Shown here one piece after another: positions 54,732 through 64,000 of a stretch of DNA of 64,000 bases. The DNA comes from Plazaster borealis (taxonomy: Eukaryota; Echinodermata; Asteroidea; Forcipulatida; Labidiasteridae). The stretch's first letter is position 1; each line of letters starts with the position of its first letter. Location of the stretch: the NCBI GenBank assembly GCA_021014325.1, contig CM037463.1, positions 6,145,001 to 6,209,000 on the forward strand, in the 5' to 3' direction. The notes under the pieces were generated by a model. The model worked only from the letters and a program-made list of their open reading frames with translations. It ran no database searches and was not told where the DNA came from. The translations under genes were made by a program, and so were the position numbers.

Positions 54732-57369
54732 TTAAACCAAAAATAAATAATAATATTAAATAAACGTTCGTATGAAAATCACCGAAATAGTCGAGTGTCC
54801 ACTCTGCAATTGTTGCCATAATGATTAATGTTATTTGGAGATGTCGATGTGATCTTGTTTATGAACAGAAAAAGAGCGCTCAAATCAAAATTGTATAAAT
54901 ATTTAAACAGGCACTCAAACATTTCCTAATAAAAGAAAAGAAGTGAACTTCGAACATAATTATGGGTTTACAAATTTCTTTGTATGGTTGAAGATGACAG
55001 ACTAATCTTTAATTTCAAAAATGAAGTCGTTGAATTTTCCCACCAAACTTATTTTATGTCCCTTGACGTGATCAAATCACGTTAAATTGTGTATATATCA
55101 ATATAACTATATATGTAAATATTTATGTATTTGTTATTCCTGTAATTCCACTGTTATTGCTATGTAATAGCATTATTTTTTGTGGACTTCTTTTAATGTG
55201 GACCATTGATGTATCAATGTTTTTGTTATTAATTGTGAACTAATGAAGCTGTATAGCTTAAAAGCAATAGAAGAAGAAAAAAAAATGAATAAATAAATAA
55301 ATAAAGAAAAATAAGACTAAAAATATTTTATAAATGTGAACAATGTAAGTGTTATACGAATTTCCAAAGAGAGACGATGTAACTTTTGTGTTTGTTGTTA
55401 TTGGTGTTGTTGTGGTTGTTTAACTTTTCATACGTGGGAGGTTTTCCCTTTCAGTTTCTTTGAATCTCTTTATTTTTCAAAGTAATGAAGACAATCTGAA
55501 ATTACATTTTTTTTAGAAGGGCATTCATCGACACTAGAATTAACGCAATTGCTTTATTACCTCAAAATAGGTATTGTGCATTGGTTAGCGGAAGACATTT
55601 TTGTTTCTGTTTGCTAAGTTGAATGAAACTCATTCTACAAATAATTAATTCGACTGCTCTTTGCTAACTCTCTGCCATGATATAAACTTTATTTGCATCA
55701 TTTCATTTTTGTTGGTAACCCTTCCCTATGGTGATGGGGGGTATGTTACTTTTTTGGAATAAAACAAAAATCATATCAAATCGAGCCAAATCAAATCAAG
55801 TAAATTATTCATCATTTTAGTTTTGAAAGAACTTCTTATCCCGTTGAAATTAATCAATAATACAGTTATAATTATATTTTGTGTATACAATTGTCAAAAG
55901 GGCATAGCACAAATAATACATAAAATAGAAGAGAAAAAAAGGTCAATATGCCCAAAATACTGACCTCTGAATTTCTTTCGTAGTGTGTTGGAGGAAATGA
56001 ACCAAATGATTGATTCAGATAAGTACGGCAATTATGGAAACAGCAAACTAATTAGCCACATAAGGACTACCTGCTTCATTTAACAATTTGTACGTCAGTC
56101 ATAAACATTTTCAAGGGTATCCCAAATTTCACTGTAACTATTTTAATTAAAGGAAAGTCAGAAGAAAGAAATATTATTTGTGGCAAATAACCCTTGGCTG
56201 GTCTAATTAATGTGTAATATATGCGGGCTAATAACTCATATCTCACTCATAGTGTTTTCGGTTATTTTACACAATTGTCTGTCCTCTGTACGATGGTAAT
56301 ATTTGTTCGAAGAGGGGCTCTGAGGTCAAACTTCAGTTTTGTGATCCACTCATTTTCTACTGAGTCTCTACCTCACGTTAAATTGTGTAAAATGACACTG
56401 TGTTTGATACCCTGCTTATGCATTTTTTTCTTCAAAATTCCATCTCTTGCAGGGGCAAGAAATACTATAAAATCATCACTCTTGCCTCATCATTGCACCC
56501 TGTGCCCAAAAAGTTGGTGGGAATCTCGATTTGGTAAAAAATAAAAAATTAAATAATGATAAACTTTCCCCCAAAATGGGATAAATCAATTATCAAAGCG
56601 TGACCCAAGTATACTGGCACGGCCACATTATTGATTATTTCAAAATAAACAAGTATGAAAAGTTTTACATCATTTGAATGAAAACACGGAAATTATGGGG
56701 AAAATAATATTGTTGACCCAAAATTGTGTACCCCCCCCCCCAAACAAAGAACCAAAACCCAAATTAACTTCATGGTAATCTTTGTTTTATTTATTTCATC
56801 ATGTGAAACTTGATGAAATGAACTATTCAGGCAAGTTTCAGACAATAATATCGTTTACGTTGTTTTGTTTTCTTTCTGTCTTGAGGAACGATTTCATATC
56901 ATAACTGACGTCAACCTCATGTACACTAAAGCATTGTTGGGTTCGATTCTAGATCGTCTTCGAGGGTAATATTTGACCCAACAACTTTGATGTACATTTT
57001 AAATAGCCATTTCCACAGATTCAAAAAAGTTATAAACTTTCATATAAGGTATTGTACGAAAAATCCACCAATGATAAATGGTTTACGAAGTTGATTAATT
57101 AAAAACTAAAAAATGAATTTTTGTCAGGACGGATCCCGACATTATCTCACGTCCAACAGCCATGTACAAACGATTATGCTTGTTGCACGTATTGTGTGCA
57201 TTGTCCGTGGCATATGTGGAAGTTCGTATATGTTTTTCGTACTGAAATAATAAGGTGGCGGCCATATTGGATTTTGTTTTCTCCAATGTTTGTAAAATTT
57301 AAAGAAAAATAGTATCAGAAAATAGTCAGAAGAAATAGTATTAGAAAATCTTGTCACTTGTCGTTATAT
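54732..57369. other. Long non-coding stretch, no gene supported
   Basis: AT-rich with (aaat)n at about 55,285, a C-run at 56,733 and short ORFs (56,221; 57,095-57,357) lacking recognisable content. Confidence 0.4.
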
Positions 57370-57520
57370 GTATGCCGCCCTCTGTCGGCTTTGCGGAAGC
57401 CATCCGCTCAAGAATGCAAAAGTTCCGGGTTCACAATTACATTGAGGTGACTGCGGATTTTTCCTCATAGGACTTGAAAAACACTTCAGTGTAGGTTTAT
57501 ACCAAGGTATTTAATGTTGT
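57370..57520 (+). repeat. Diverged fragment of the tRNA-like element seen at 39,416
   Basis: Shares the order agaatg-caaa-ag-t-cgggttc, then gcggattttt, c-caggactt and ttcagtgtagg with 39,595-39,710. The B box is damaged. Confidence 0.5.
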
Positions 57521-57723
57521 TATTTAGTCCCAATTCAACTAGTTCATCATTCAGACCATGAGCATGACATGTCATGATGCGCATATGCGTCAGACAGTAC
57601 ACGGTTACAACAACACTGTTGAATATGTAAAATTGTTACAACAATACACAATGGAATCTCAACAAAATTAAATAAAACTCAGTCAATCATTACAGATGGG
57701 TTTTCTCGCCACAAGAGGGTCAA

Positions 57724-57729
57724 TTTATT
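57724..57729 (-). promoter_or_regulatory. Possible poly(A) signal for the small secreted-protein candidate
   Basis: TTTATT on the plus strand, 100 bases after the stop of the candidate gene on the minus strand. Confidence 0.25.
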
Positions 57730-57828
57730 TTACGACTACAAAGATTTTATAATGGTTTGAAAACTATGTGAAGTAAAAATGTTGACAGTTTATGCTTGAT
57801 GAATATGACATGAAATAAGTCATTATTA

Positions 57829-58326
57829 TTATTTGGTTAGTTTCAAAAAGCTGCTTAAATAACCTAAAAGGATACTGCTAATGGAGGTTTCGTCGCATCC
57901 AGAGCTATTTTTTAAAATGGCTGAATCCAATTGCATGGCTACATTATCATCATAATTTGAAGCTCCCACTTCAGATGCTCCTCTAACGTCCAACCTCTGT
58001 GCTGGGCACAAATTTAATAAAACTATGTATGTTTATTTATTCGCTCATGTTTTTTGCAATCATCGAATACTCCGAAAGATAATTAGAAATTAACTTCAAA
58101 TAATTAACTTATCATGATGAAGAAAAGTGAAAAGGGGTACGGGTGCCAAATTGTAAAATTATTCTAGGCCTAGGCATAAACGAAATTTAAGTAATTTTTT
58201 GGGGGGAACTGCATCAGCAAGAAATCTTGAGTTGTCATACAACACGTGCTCACTATGGATACCGTTAGTGGAAGGTATAGTGTAAGAGAGACAGACAAGC
58301 AGCAATTTGGATACTTTTAACATCAT
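57829..58326 (-). CDS. Candidate small secreted protein, two exons (speculative)
   Basis: Exon 1 runs from ATG 58,326 (an in-frame ATG also at 58,347) to 58,254. It encodes a signal-peptide-like start (MMLKVSKLLLVCLSYTI) and ends at a gtgagc donor. Exon 2 runs from 58,001, after tttgtgcccag, to the stop at 57,829. Phase 1 splicing gives an uninterrupted frame of about 81 codons, including RLDVRGASEVGASNYDD and one Cys in the second exon. No family is recognised and no TATA box was seen. The combination of leader, splice fit and nearby AATAAA could be chance. It could alternatively be intergenic sequence with two unrelated ORFs. Confidence 0.3.
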
Positions 58327-58419
58327 GGTGCCTGGCTGCCCGGGCATACAACAAATGCGACAGATTCACTGCGTACCGCTCATGACAGAGGGCGCAGTCA
58401 TATCACACGTACATAATAA

Positions 58420-58676
58420 TATGTACACATAGTGAATACAAAATGGATGTACAAACATTATGCACACGTTGCATGTGCAGACGACCGAAAGCGCAAGCTG
58501 ACAAACTACATCACCTCGGACCAATCATAACGCAGATATGGAAAGCTTACGTCACTGCACGTTTATCCAATGAAATCATTGTATCCAATGAAATCACTGG
58601 GCCTGTAAGACCCTACCTCCATGGTAAGACTGTGTCTGTCTTTATTCTTGCGGACAAAGACAGGGGACCAGTCTAG
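58420..58676 (+). mobile_element. Helitron-like 3' end, third copy
   Basis: Resembles 44,190-44,420 and 22,050-22,247 outside the segmental duplication. Hairpin at 58,636-58,663 with one mismatch, then CTAG at 58,673-58,676. Similarity to the other copies stops exactly after CTAG, which defines the 3' border. Confidence 0.5.
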
Positions 58677-58860
58677 CTCAGCGCTGTGTATTGAGAGAAC
58701 TGCGGAATGGAGAGACCAGTTTTCTTTGGTCACGTAGTTGCTGGACGCCGATTTCGGCCCAATCGTAGCACAACCCAATGAGCAGTCCGTCTAGCACCCT
58801 GGACCGAAATGGTTTATAATCGCAAATTGTCATAAATTTCTCAATACCCAGCTCTGACGT

Positions 58861-59050
58861 GGGCCCAATTTCATGGAGCTGCTTAAACAGACATTATTCC
58901 TAAACAGTTTTCTGCTAAGCAAACTTAAGCAGGAAACAAGTCCAGATGGTACATGTGACATGGTATTTTTGCCTGTAACCTTATTCTAGTAAGCATTATT
59001 TTATTGTGCTTGGCTATTTTTTCTGCGTACGTAGCTATATGAAATTAGGC
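58861..59050. mobile_element. MITE family 3, copy 2
   Basis: Starts gggcccaatttcatggagct, ends tagctatatgaaattaggcc. Inner words are gctgcttaaacag and tctgctaagcaaac. Non-coding. Confidence 0.7.
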
Positions 59051-60442
59051 CAAGGCTACAACTGCACGAGTACATACACATAGTAGAGGTATGCTATCGA
59101 GTATCTAGACGTCTATCCTACTGTCGGTAGGTGTATGCAAGTATTTTTGGGATATTTACATCTTGAGATAAGAATAATAATACATAGTTACATTCGCATG
59201 TCCACCCGAACTCTATCAAATATGGAAATAAATGTTTTGTTTGTTTGTTTGTTGGGGTGTTTGTTTGTTTGTTTTTCAAAGGAAAAATTATATAATTTTC
59301 CAAGCTCAAATTTTGCAGTTTTAGGTGGAGGAAGGTAGGATGAAACAGTTTTCTGAATCGCACATAATGCACATTGTACTCAATGCAGACAGTTGGAAAG
59401 CTTAATAAGGTTAAACCAGGGAGGTGAGAACCAGGGGCGCGTTGTGGAAGTCACAGTCCACGCCCGTCAGTGAAGTACCATACGATCACACGACGGTATA
59501 GGTTTGTGGCTCCCAATGATACGACCCCCAGATCGGATCTAGTCTGGTGTCATCGTTGAAATCCAACGCCACATCCCCGTATCGATCCCAAATCTCCTCA
59601 ATCCCCTTGCAAGTCACTCACATGATCTCTAGTCCATCTATGTTAGATGACCGTATGGTTTCAAAGAGGGCACGACAGGCTGTTATTAACAACGTGCTAC
59701 CATTATGCAGGTCGGCCCCTTTATGTGGCCCCTTTATGTCGCCCCAAAATGCAGGACTTGGCTATTTTGTCTACTGTATGTTTATCACAGGATGCTATGT
59801 ACTGCTTGTTTGGTCTAAAAAAGGTTAAATGGATGTGGTGAGGGGGTGGGGAGGGTCACTGTAAGAATAAGAAAACAGGGTGGTCTAACTGGTTTGTTTT
59901 TAACGGAATTGCATATTGAAAATCCTACAACCACAACTTTCGACCGTCAAGTTTAGTTAGTTGCCTGTGTCTCGTCAAGATTCTATATTATTATGTCCAC
60001 TACATTAGAGCCGGTGAATATAATCATTTGGCATTTTAAATTTGAACTGTAGGCCTACATATAGCTACCAACGTATTAGACGAATAGGCCTTGATTTAAT
60101 CTCAAAGAGGCACTTTAGAAGCGTTATGCCACTGAACTATATATTAACATAACAACAATGAATTAATGTGAACTTACAGCGTCACTTTTTGCATAGTACC
60201 TCGGGTATCATTATATTCCTCTTAATCAGTTTGGTCATTTATACCTACCCAAGCTGTAACGGTATTTGTATATTTTTTTTTACTGTAATCTTTGCAATGG
60301 TAGCATTGTACTAGTATACACTTCATTACAACAAATCAGGTCACAACTACGAACATCTAAATCACATATGTGGAGCATTCACAATTACATATGTTTAAAA
60401 TAATGCTATCATTTGTGAAAAGTATTCAACTGAATTGTGGTG
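59051..60442. other. Non-coding interval, no gene seen
   Basis: Contains a short tttg microsatellite (59,235-59,272). ORFs at 59,547-59,841 in two frames lack any domain. The right end is the probable 3' UTR of the Kelch gene. Confidence 0.4.
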
Positions 60443-60448
60443 TTTATT
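60443..60448 (-). promoter_or_regulatory. Poly(A) signal AATAAA of the Kelch gene
   Basis: TTTATT on the plus strand, about 85 bases beyond the stop codon on the minus strand. Confidence 0.55.
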
Positions 60449-60532
60449 TTACAAGTCGCTATATGTCTTTCAGCTCCAAAATTAAGGTCTACTGTTTTTG
60501 TTAATTATTCCCCCCTTTTCGTGTGTGGCTAT

Positions 60533-62872
60533 TTAAGTGTTTTTGTTCAGACGTGCCAAGACACAGTAAAAAGGTGGTTGTAAGTTCGGCCATTCACCTT
60601 TGTCTTCGACCCAAGAGAAGTTCTCAACATCAAGTCGATACACTTTGCTCTGTATTACTCCTGACGCTTCCTCCCCCGTGTCACCACCAAACACGTATAG
60701 TTTCCCGTTGTGGTTGACCGCACAGTAATTCACCTTACCCTCCGGTAGCTCTGGGCCGAATCTCCACTCATTACGGTCGGGGTTGAAGATCTCTACGGAC
60801 TTCAACATGTTTTCAGGTTGTTTCTCACCGAGTGCCACGCTCCCTCCAAGCAAGTAGATTTCTCGGTTCAGGACGGCAACCCCTGAACTCGTACGTGGCA
60901 GAATCATGGTATTAAGAGAAGTCCAGGAGTCGAAGCGTGGGTTATAACATTGGACATTGTCTAAGATAGTGTCGTTAGTCTCACCTCCCAAGGCGTAGAG
61001 CTTCCCACCAACAGCAGCGATGCAATGACTCCTGGCGGCTTGAGGCATCGGTGTGACTTGACGCCAGACGTTAGTATTGGTGTTGTAGCACTCCATGCTA
61101 TTCAGGACGCCGTCCGTACTGGCCCCACCGCTTGCATAGATCATACCGTCTAGTACGGCCATGCTGAAATAATTGCGTGGGATATTCATTGCACCACGCG
61201 GTAGCCATTTTTTGTCAAAGTGATCGTATTGAAACAGTCCCCCACGACGTTGGGCGAAGCGTCTGCCGCTAAACTCTTGCGGCGACCGACCAGCGACGAA
61301 GAGGTTGTTTTCCCCAGAGACGACACATTCAGCGTACTCTATCATATCGGGTAGTGGCTTGATTCTGTACAGGTCCGTCGTCCACGTCTCTGGTATGGAT
61401 TCTATGTGATGTGTTAGGAAGACGAACATGTCCTTAATAGGCATCCCTCTCCTGGTGTTTGTGTTCAACTTGGTGAGGTCCAAGTCCTGACGGCGATCTC
61501 TTAGAACGTGGTATTGCAACGCAGCGTCGATCAGATGCTGCACTGACTTATTATGGACGATAAGTCGATCTCTCTCTACCACGTCATGAATGTAGTATGG
61601 GCTTATTAGAGCAAATCTCACGTGGCTTATGACGTCAAGAAGATCACCACGTCTGTTGTCGAGATCGTCCCTGACCCAAGCGATCGAAGCTTCATACAGA
61701 GTCTCCTCTTGATCAACATTAAGGTCATCGCGGATCAAAAGGTCAATCAGTCGATCTTTGCTGAGCTGTAGGAACTCGTCTTCTTTACAGACTTCAGTGA
61801 AGTTATCACTGATCATGTCAATGGAAAGCTCCTGCAGACGAGTGCAGTCGTGGTCGACGGCAAAAAAGTAGATTCCGATGCAGTTTGACATAGTCACGTG
61901 TCTTTCCAAGAAGTGTGCGCATGCGTCTCGAAGGCTATTCATTTGGAACATGTTGACCGCTAGTAGGAGGCCCTGTACGTTATCTTCGTTAATCTCAATA
62001 GTTGTAGTGTAGATATAGTCTAAGACGAGACGCAATGAAGGAGTATCAACCACACCTATGTTTATCCTGTCTTGTCTACTCTCTGCCAGATCTGCAGTGA
62101 ACATGGCTTGGAAGTAGGGACTCGAAGACGCCAGGACACAACGATGACAAGGGAACTCTTCGTCACCCACACAGAGAACAACATCTATCAACTGTTTATC
62201 CTTATAGAGCGCCTGCAATCCCGAAACGAGGGAAGCCGTTTGCTTTTCATCTGTGAATTTATACTTGTCCGGGAAACTGCCGAGTGAACTTTGCCGCGAA
62301 ATGGTCTTAGATGTGCTGCCCTCACGGGAGGGTTTTTTCTCCAATACTGGCTTTGCTGTAAAGGTTGTTGCTACACCAGTAGTGTATGGTGACGAAGATC
62401 TTCCCCGAGATTCCACGCTGTAGGAACCCACCCCGGATGCGGTACCGTAAGAGGTATTTGATCGATCCCCATAGCTCGAGGTTGAGCCTGTGTACTGAGA
62501 CGCTGTACTGGATGGATTCATGTAACTGGATCCCGAAGATGGGTACTGCGCAGCAGTACTTGATGCGATGGGGTAAGTCGATGCCGTTACTGATGCCCGG
62601 GCCGTCAATGGCGAAGCCGTACCCGAGGACGACTCCGCGGGTGTGGTGTGAGTCGATGACGATGACGTCCCGGTCACGCTGGGGGTATTGGCGGCTAAAC
62701 CCTCAGAGCGAGTAAGCGGACGACGGTCAGATCGAGGACGGTATGGTGACATGCTGTAGTCTTCACTCAGGTCTCTCAATGAGGAAGCAAGGGCCTCCAG
62801 TGTATTGGGGTCCATGCTTCGGGGCCTACTATTATTATCCATTGAGGGTGATCGTTTGGTGTGGATAGACAT
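60533..62872 (-). CDS. BTB-BACK-Kelch (KLHL-type) protein
   Basis: An intact 779-codon ORF. ATG is at 62,872 and the exon's acceptor (tctttttgcag, exon from 62,955) lies 83 bases upstream, so the start is inside this terminal exon and the 5' UTR continues in an upstream exon. Domains: Ser/Thr/Tyr-rich low-complexity N-terminus (1-205), BTB (about 220-325, with DVVLCVGDEEFPCHRCVLAS), BACK (about 330-435) and C-terminal Kelch repeats (about 485-775, with MIYASGGAS, KLYALGGE, EIYLLGGS and KLYVFGGD). KLHL proteins dimerise through BTB and bring substrates to Cullin-3 ubiquitin ligases. The long N-terminal extension is unusual, as most family members start close to BTB. The orthologue within the KLHL group cannot be named from sequence alone. 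Coding is in one exon, whereas many vertebrate relatives are split. Confidence 0.92.
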   Translation of the reverse strand: MSIHTKRSPSMDNNSRPRSMDPNTLEALASSLRDLSEDYSMSPYRPRSDRRPLTRSEGLAANTPSVTGTSSSSTHTTPAESSSGTASPLTARASVTASTYPIASSTAAQYPSSGSSYMNPSSTASQYTGSTSSYGDRSNTSYGTASGVGSYSVESRGRSSSPYTTGVATTFTAKPVLEKKPSREGSTSKTISRQSSLGSFPDKYKFTDEKQTASLVSGLQALYKDKQLIDVVLCVGDEEFPCHRCVLASSSPYFQAMFTADLAESRQDRINIGVVDTPSLRLVLDYIYTTTIEINEDNVQGLLLAVNMFQMNSLRDACAHFLERHVTMSNCIGIYFFAVDHDCTRLQELSIDMISDNFTEVCKEDEFLQLSKDRLIDLLIRDDLNVDQEETLYEASIAWVRDDLDNRRGDLLDVISHVRFALISPYYIHDVVERDRLIVHNKSVQHLIDAALQYHVLRDRRQDLDLTKLNTNTRRGMPIKDMFVFLTHHIESIPETWTTDLYRIKPLPDMIEYAECVVSGENNLFVAGRSPQEFSGRRFAQRRGGLFQYDHFDKKWLPRGAMNIPRNYFSMAVLDGMIYASGGASTDGVLNSMECYNTNTNVWRQVTPMPQAARSHCIAAVGGKLYALGGETNDTILDNVQCYNPRFDSWTSLNTMILPRTSSGVAVLNREIYLLGGSVALGEKQPENMLKSVEIFNPDRNEWRFGPELPEGKVNYCAVNHNGKLYVFGGDTGEEASGVIQSKVYRLDVENFSWVEDKGEWPNLQPPFYCVLARLNKNT

Positions 62873-62955
62873 CCAGAAATGGGTTCCTCCAGTATGGGAA
62901 GACTACAGTGAAGCTTTTCCGCTGGGGAAACCTGCCTGAAGTGAAATGCAGGGCC
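62873..62955 (-). other. 5' UTR part of the Kelch terminal exon
   Basis: Begins after the acceptor at 62,957-62,956 (gttgtctttttgcag|ggccc) and ends at the ATG. No upstream in-frame coding extension was needed. Confidence 0.6.
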
Positions 62956-62957
62956 CT

Positions 62958-64000
62958 GCAAAAAGACAACATAAAAAGTACAGTTAATCAACTTGAAGTT
63001 GAGTCATTTTCGAGATGTATTCGAAACACATTATTGTCTTTAATTCGTTGCTCAATGCTAGTTCCGATGCAAATGTTGTATAGTTAAGAAGAAAATATTG
63101 TCCTGCACTTGCCAACTCGACATTTGAGGGAAGGTTTTAGGCACTGGGCAGCTGCAAGCTAACTTCCATACTTGTTCTTCTTATTATTTTTGGTGGCTGT
63201 TTTGATTGTTTCCACAAAGAACGCAAACAAGTCGGTAGCCCTTGACTCCTCCGAAGAAGATTAACCATCGACTATTAACTCAATCTCAACCCCCCCCCCT
63301 CTCCGCCTCCAATACGCTGCATTACCGAACCTTGCTCAAAAAAGATGCACTCTGTGTACACGCTGAAAGCTAGGGAATTCCCCATTTGTCCCACTTCACT
63401 TTTTCTTTTCTATGGTTGAGTCCCCCCCAACCACCATCCAAGTATGTAGAAGCGCAATTAAAGGTTTTTTTGTGTGTGTTTTGGACGAATACATTTCAAA
63501 AAGACTGCGCAAGTCTCGCGCGTATCGAAAACCAGAAAACAACTTGAACGAATACTATACTTTTGAAAATACCCATAGCAATTTGTTTGTACATATAATT
63601 TCAATTATTATTAACCATTTTGTTAAAACTAACATTAAAACCAAATTAAAACTTGGGACGAGGATGCTTATTTTTTTTTTCCATTTGCCATTTGGTTTTA
63701 ATGATAACATGATCTTTTGATTCCGTTAATATATTACTATACTTGTTTCCCTGACCCCAACCCACTTAAGTTTATTGTCTACGATCAGGGTTCACTTTCC
63801 TAGAGCTGCCTAAGCAGAGACTATTGAGCAGGATACCAGTCACAGAACGTTTTGCGACATGGCATTTTTGTTGGTATCCTGATTCTGCTAAGCATTGTTG
63901 TGCTTTGCTAATTTCTATGCTTTAGGCAGCTCTATTAATTTGGGCCGAACTGCCTGAAATGTATCGCTCTGAAAATGTGGACAGTGAGCGTATAAGAGTT
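62958..64000 (-). other. Upstream intron of the Kelch gene, no exon found
   Basis: Unremarkable sequence with C-runs at 63,292 and 63,422, an ORF at 63,412-63,720 without recognised content, and a family-3 MITE near the right edge. The first exon probably lies outside the window or is non-coding and unrecognised. Confidence 0.4.
63790..63950. mobile_element. MITE family 3, copy 3
   Basis: Starts cactttcctagagctgccta and ends taggcagctctattaatttg. The inner inverted words are gcaggataccag and ggtatcctgattctgctaag. Diverged from the copies at 8,126 and 58,861. Confidence 0.6.

Noticed and set aside
59547..59841. Two overlapping ORFs of 93 and 64 codons
   Set aside because: No domain, no splice context, and partly repeated cggcccctttatgtggcccc words.

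Overview
This window is nuclear DNA of an animal, most likely a marine deuterostome and probably an echinoderm. Genes are split by GT/AG introns with poly(A) signals. Long AT-rich non-coding stretches are packed with palindromic MITEs, tRNA-derived SINEs and homopolymer tracts. A stonustoxin-domain/FN3/GTPase protein family is present. Species cannot be fixed from the sequence alone. The identification rests on domain content and repeat style, not on a database match.

Layout. From about 0.3 to 44.8 kb the window is a diverged tandem segmental duplication. Unit A runs about 0.3-22.6 kb and unit B about 23.1-44.8 kb. Each unit carries a similar first exon (380-595; 23,674-23,889), a short second exon (7,849-7,906; 25,703-25,770) and one very large exon (8,621-13,038; 31,730-36,163). 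The large exon encodes an N-terminal stonustoxin-like module, four fibronectin type III domains, a P-loop GTPase, a Cys-rich segment and a helical tail. The unit A gene is intact (1,467 codons). The unit B gene lacks one A in a homopolymer near its 3' end, which removes about 105 C-terminal residues. Downstream of each gene lie several kb of matching non-coding DNA. Lineage-specific insertions mark one unit or the other: a SINE and a 1.5 kb block only in A; a hAT-type element with perfect 8-bp target duplication, a tRNA-like foldback element and a 515-bp palindrome only in B.

From 46 to 60 kb the DNA is mostly non-coding, but the minus strand holds a previously untracked four-exon gene (53,378 down to 50,598). 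It encodes a 118-residue insulin/relaxin-superfamily precursor with signal peptide, B-chain, dibasic sites and an A-chain Cys signature. It has its own TATA box and poly(A) signal. A second, much less certain two-exon secreted-protein candidate lies at 58,326-57,829 on the minus strand.

From 60.5 to 62.96 kb, minus strand, is the terminal exon of a BTB-BACK-Kelch protein, a likely Cullin-3 adaptor, with a Ser/Thr-rich N-terminus. Its upstream exon(s) would lie beyond 62.96 kb.

The genes do not form an obvious pathway. The two large paralogues are a local expansion of what may be an immune-type GTPase family (inference). The insulin-like and Kelch genes look like independent neighbours.
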